From Lachnospiraceae bacterium 10-1 (GTDB taxonomy: Bacteria > Bacillota > Clostridia > Lachnospirales > Lachnospiraceae): a stretch of 64,000 bases of DNA. Positions 63,480 through 64,000 of this stretch are shown here, piece by piece. The first letter of the stretch is position 1. Each line of letters begins with the position of its first letter. The stretch lies in the NCBI GenBank assembly GCA_000403495.2, contig KE159817.1, positions 1 to 64,000 of the forward strand, read 5' to 3'. The notes beneath the pieces were generated by a model, which was given only the letters and a program-made list of their open reading frames with translations, was not told where the DNA came from and did no database searches. Made by a program: the position numbers and the translations under genes.

Positions 63480-63508
63480 TTTATATCATTATGCTAGTGA
63501 CACGTCAA
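63480..63508 (-). promoter_or_regulatory. Sigma-A promoter for prs
   Basis: On the - strand, TTGACG (63508-63503), a 17-nt spacer and TATAAA (63485-63480), about 40 nt before prs. Confidence 0.65.
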
Positions 63509-63547
63509 GGAAATTCTAGTAAAATAATATAAGTAAAAGGAGTGCTT

Positions 63548-64000
63548 ATGAGTGATAAGAAACAAAAGGGGCATATAATCAGTTTTGTCCATAAAAACAG
63601 TATTGCAATGGAGCTTGACATAGCGTCAGGAGATAAGCTTCTTGCAATTAATAATCAAAGAATAGAGGATATTTTTGATTATCAATATCATGTGGAAAAT
63701 GAATATATAGAAGTATTGATTGAAAAGCCGGATGGTGAACAGTGGCTTTTAGAAGTTGATAAGGATGAAGATGAGGATTTGGGAATTGAATTTGAAAATG
63801 GACTTATGGATGAATACCGTTCCTGCCGTAACAAATGTATCTTCTGCTTTATTGATCAAATGCCTAAGGGGATGCGGGAAACACTGTATTTTAAAGATGA
63901 TGATTCCAGACTTTCTTTTTTACAGGGAAATTATGTGACGCTTACCAATATGTCAGATTATGACATTGACAGAATTATAAAATATAATCTTTCTCCCATT
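63548..64000 (+). CDS. DUF512-type radical SAM protein, 5' part (cut by window edge)
   Basis: 151 codons, open at the right edge. It begins with a PDZ-like domain (~8-75, ISFVHKNSIAMELDIASGDKLL) followed by the cluster motif CRNKCIFCFIDQMPKG (Cys-x3-Cys-x2-Cys for a 4Fe-4S cluster). This order is that of DUF512 proteins, widespread in clostridia and usually next to the GTPase gene der; the function is unknown. AAAAGGAG lies just before ATG 63548. The promoter is unclear because it shares a short divergent region with prs. Confidence 0.88.
   Translation, partial: MSDKKQKGHIISFVHKNSIAMELDIASGDKLLAINNQRIEDIFDYQYHVENEYIEVLIEKPDGEQWLLEVDKDEDEDLGIEFENGLMDEYRSCRNKCIFCFIDQMPKGMRETLYFKDDDSRLSFLQGNYVTLTNMSDYDIDRIIKYNLSPI

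Noticed and set aside
1-64000. CRISPR array, insertion sequence or prophage
   Set aside because: No regularly spaced repeats, transposase or phage structural genes were seen on either strand.

Overview
The window is a stretch of chromosome from an anaerobic, low-GC Gram-positive bacterium, most likely a Lachnospiraceae member (Clostridia). I infer this from family and order clues: acetate kinase next to phosphotransacetylase, rpsP-khpA-rimM-trmD-rplS, yceD-rpmF-plsX-acpP-rnc-smc-ftsY, an rbgA-rnhB-fliK-like-flhB-like-yraN block, AAAGGAG ribosome-binding sites and TTGACA-17-TATAAT promoters. Nearly all genes are on the + strand; only tmcAL and prs are on the - strand. I saw no insertion sequence, prophage, CRISPR array or rRNA gene.

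Layout. 1-6.0 kb: CheV, a sirtuin-like protein, an acidic/KEKK-rich membrane protein, the HisH-HisF pair and uracil-DNA glycosylase. 6.1-8.3 kb: a TrmB-like regulator overlapping lysA, then tRNA-Leu(CAA). 8.3-12.8 kb: amino-sugar uptake and use, with nagB, a BglG/LicT-type antiterminator preceded by its RNA target and terminator, EIIA, an HPr and EIIBC. 12.9-23.1 kb: housekeeping genes (zinc-finger membrane protein, polA, coaE, FtsA-like protein, YycJ-type hydrolase, ACT protein, DUF711 protein, GH13 enzyme).

23.2-32.9 kb: an unusual six-gene transporter operon. It has two large lipoprotein solute-binding proteins with long N-terminal extensions, two sugar-type ABC permeases, an HlyD-like adaptor and a MacB-core-like membrane protein, but no ATPase. 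This is the best candidate for an undescribed system. 32.9-45.3 kb: tmcAL, pta-ackA, the lipid/ribosome operon, rnc-smc-ftsY and ilvA. 45.4-48.3 kb: a YitT protein, a GH25 lysozyme and an AraC regulator. 48.4-58.7 kb: ylxM-ffh, ribosome and tRNA maturation, two signal peptidases flanking rbgA, rnhB, FliK-like and FlhB-like proteins, yraN and pgeF. 58.8-64 kb: a two-component system, prs, and the start of a DUF512-type radical SAM gene cut by the window edge.

Main observations. The PTS antiterminator keeps both PRD1 histidines but lacks both PRD2 histidines, and the HPr of the same operon has Arg instead of Ser at position 46, so two HPr-linked control points appear to be missing. A short dispersed element with the core TTAACATAAGGATGGC occurs at three loci. 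Several genes have tiny open frames between a Shine-Dalgarno and the true start. A promoter -35 box is buried in a terminator hairpin before ylxM-ffh. All assignments come from reading the sequence and remembered family knowledge; no database search was run.
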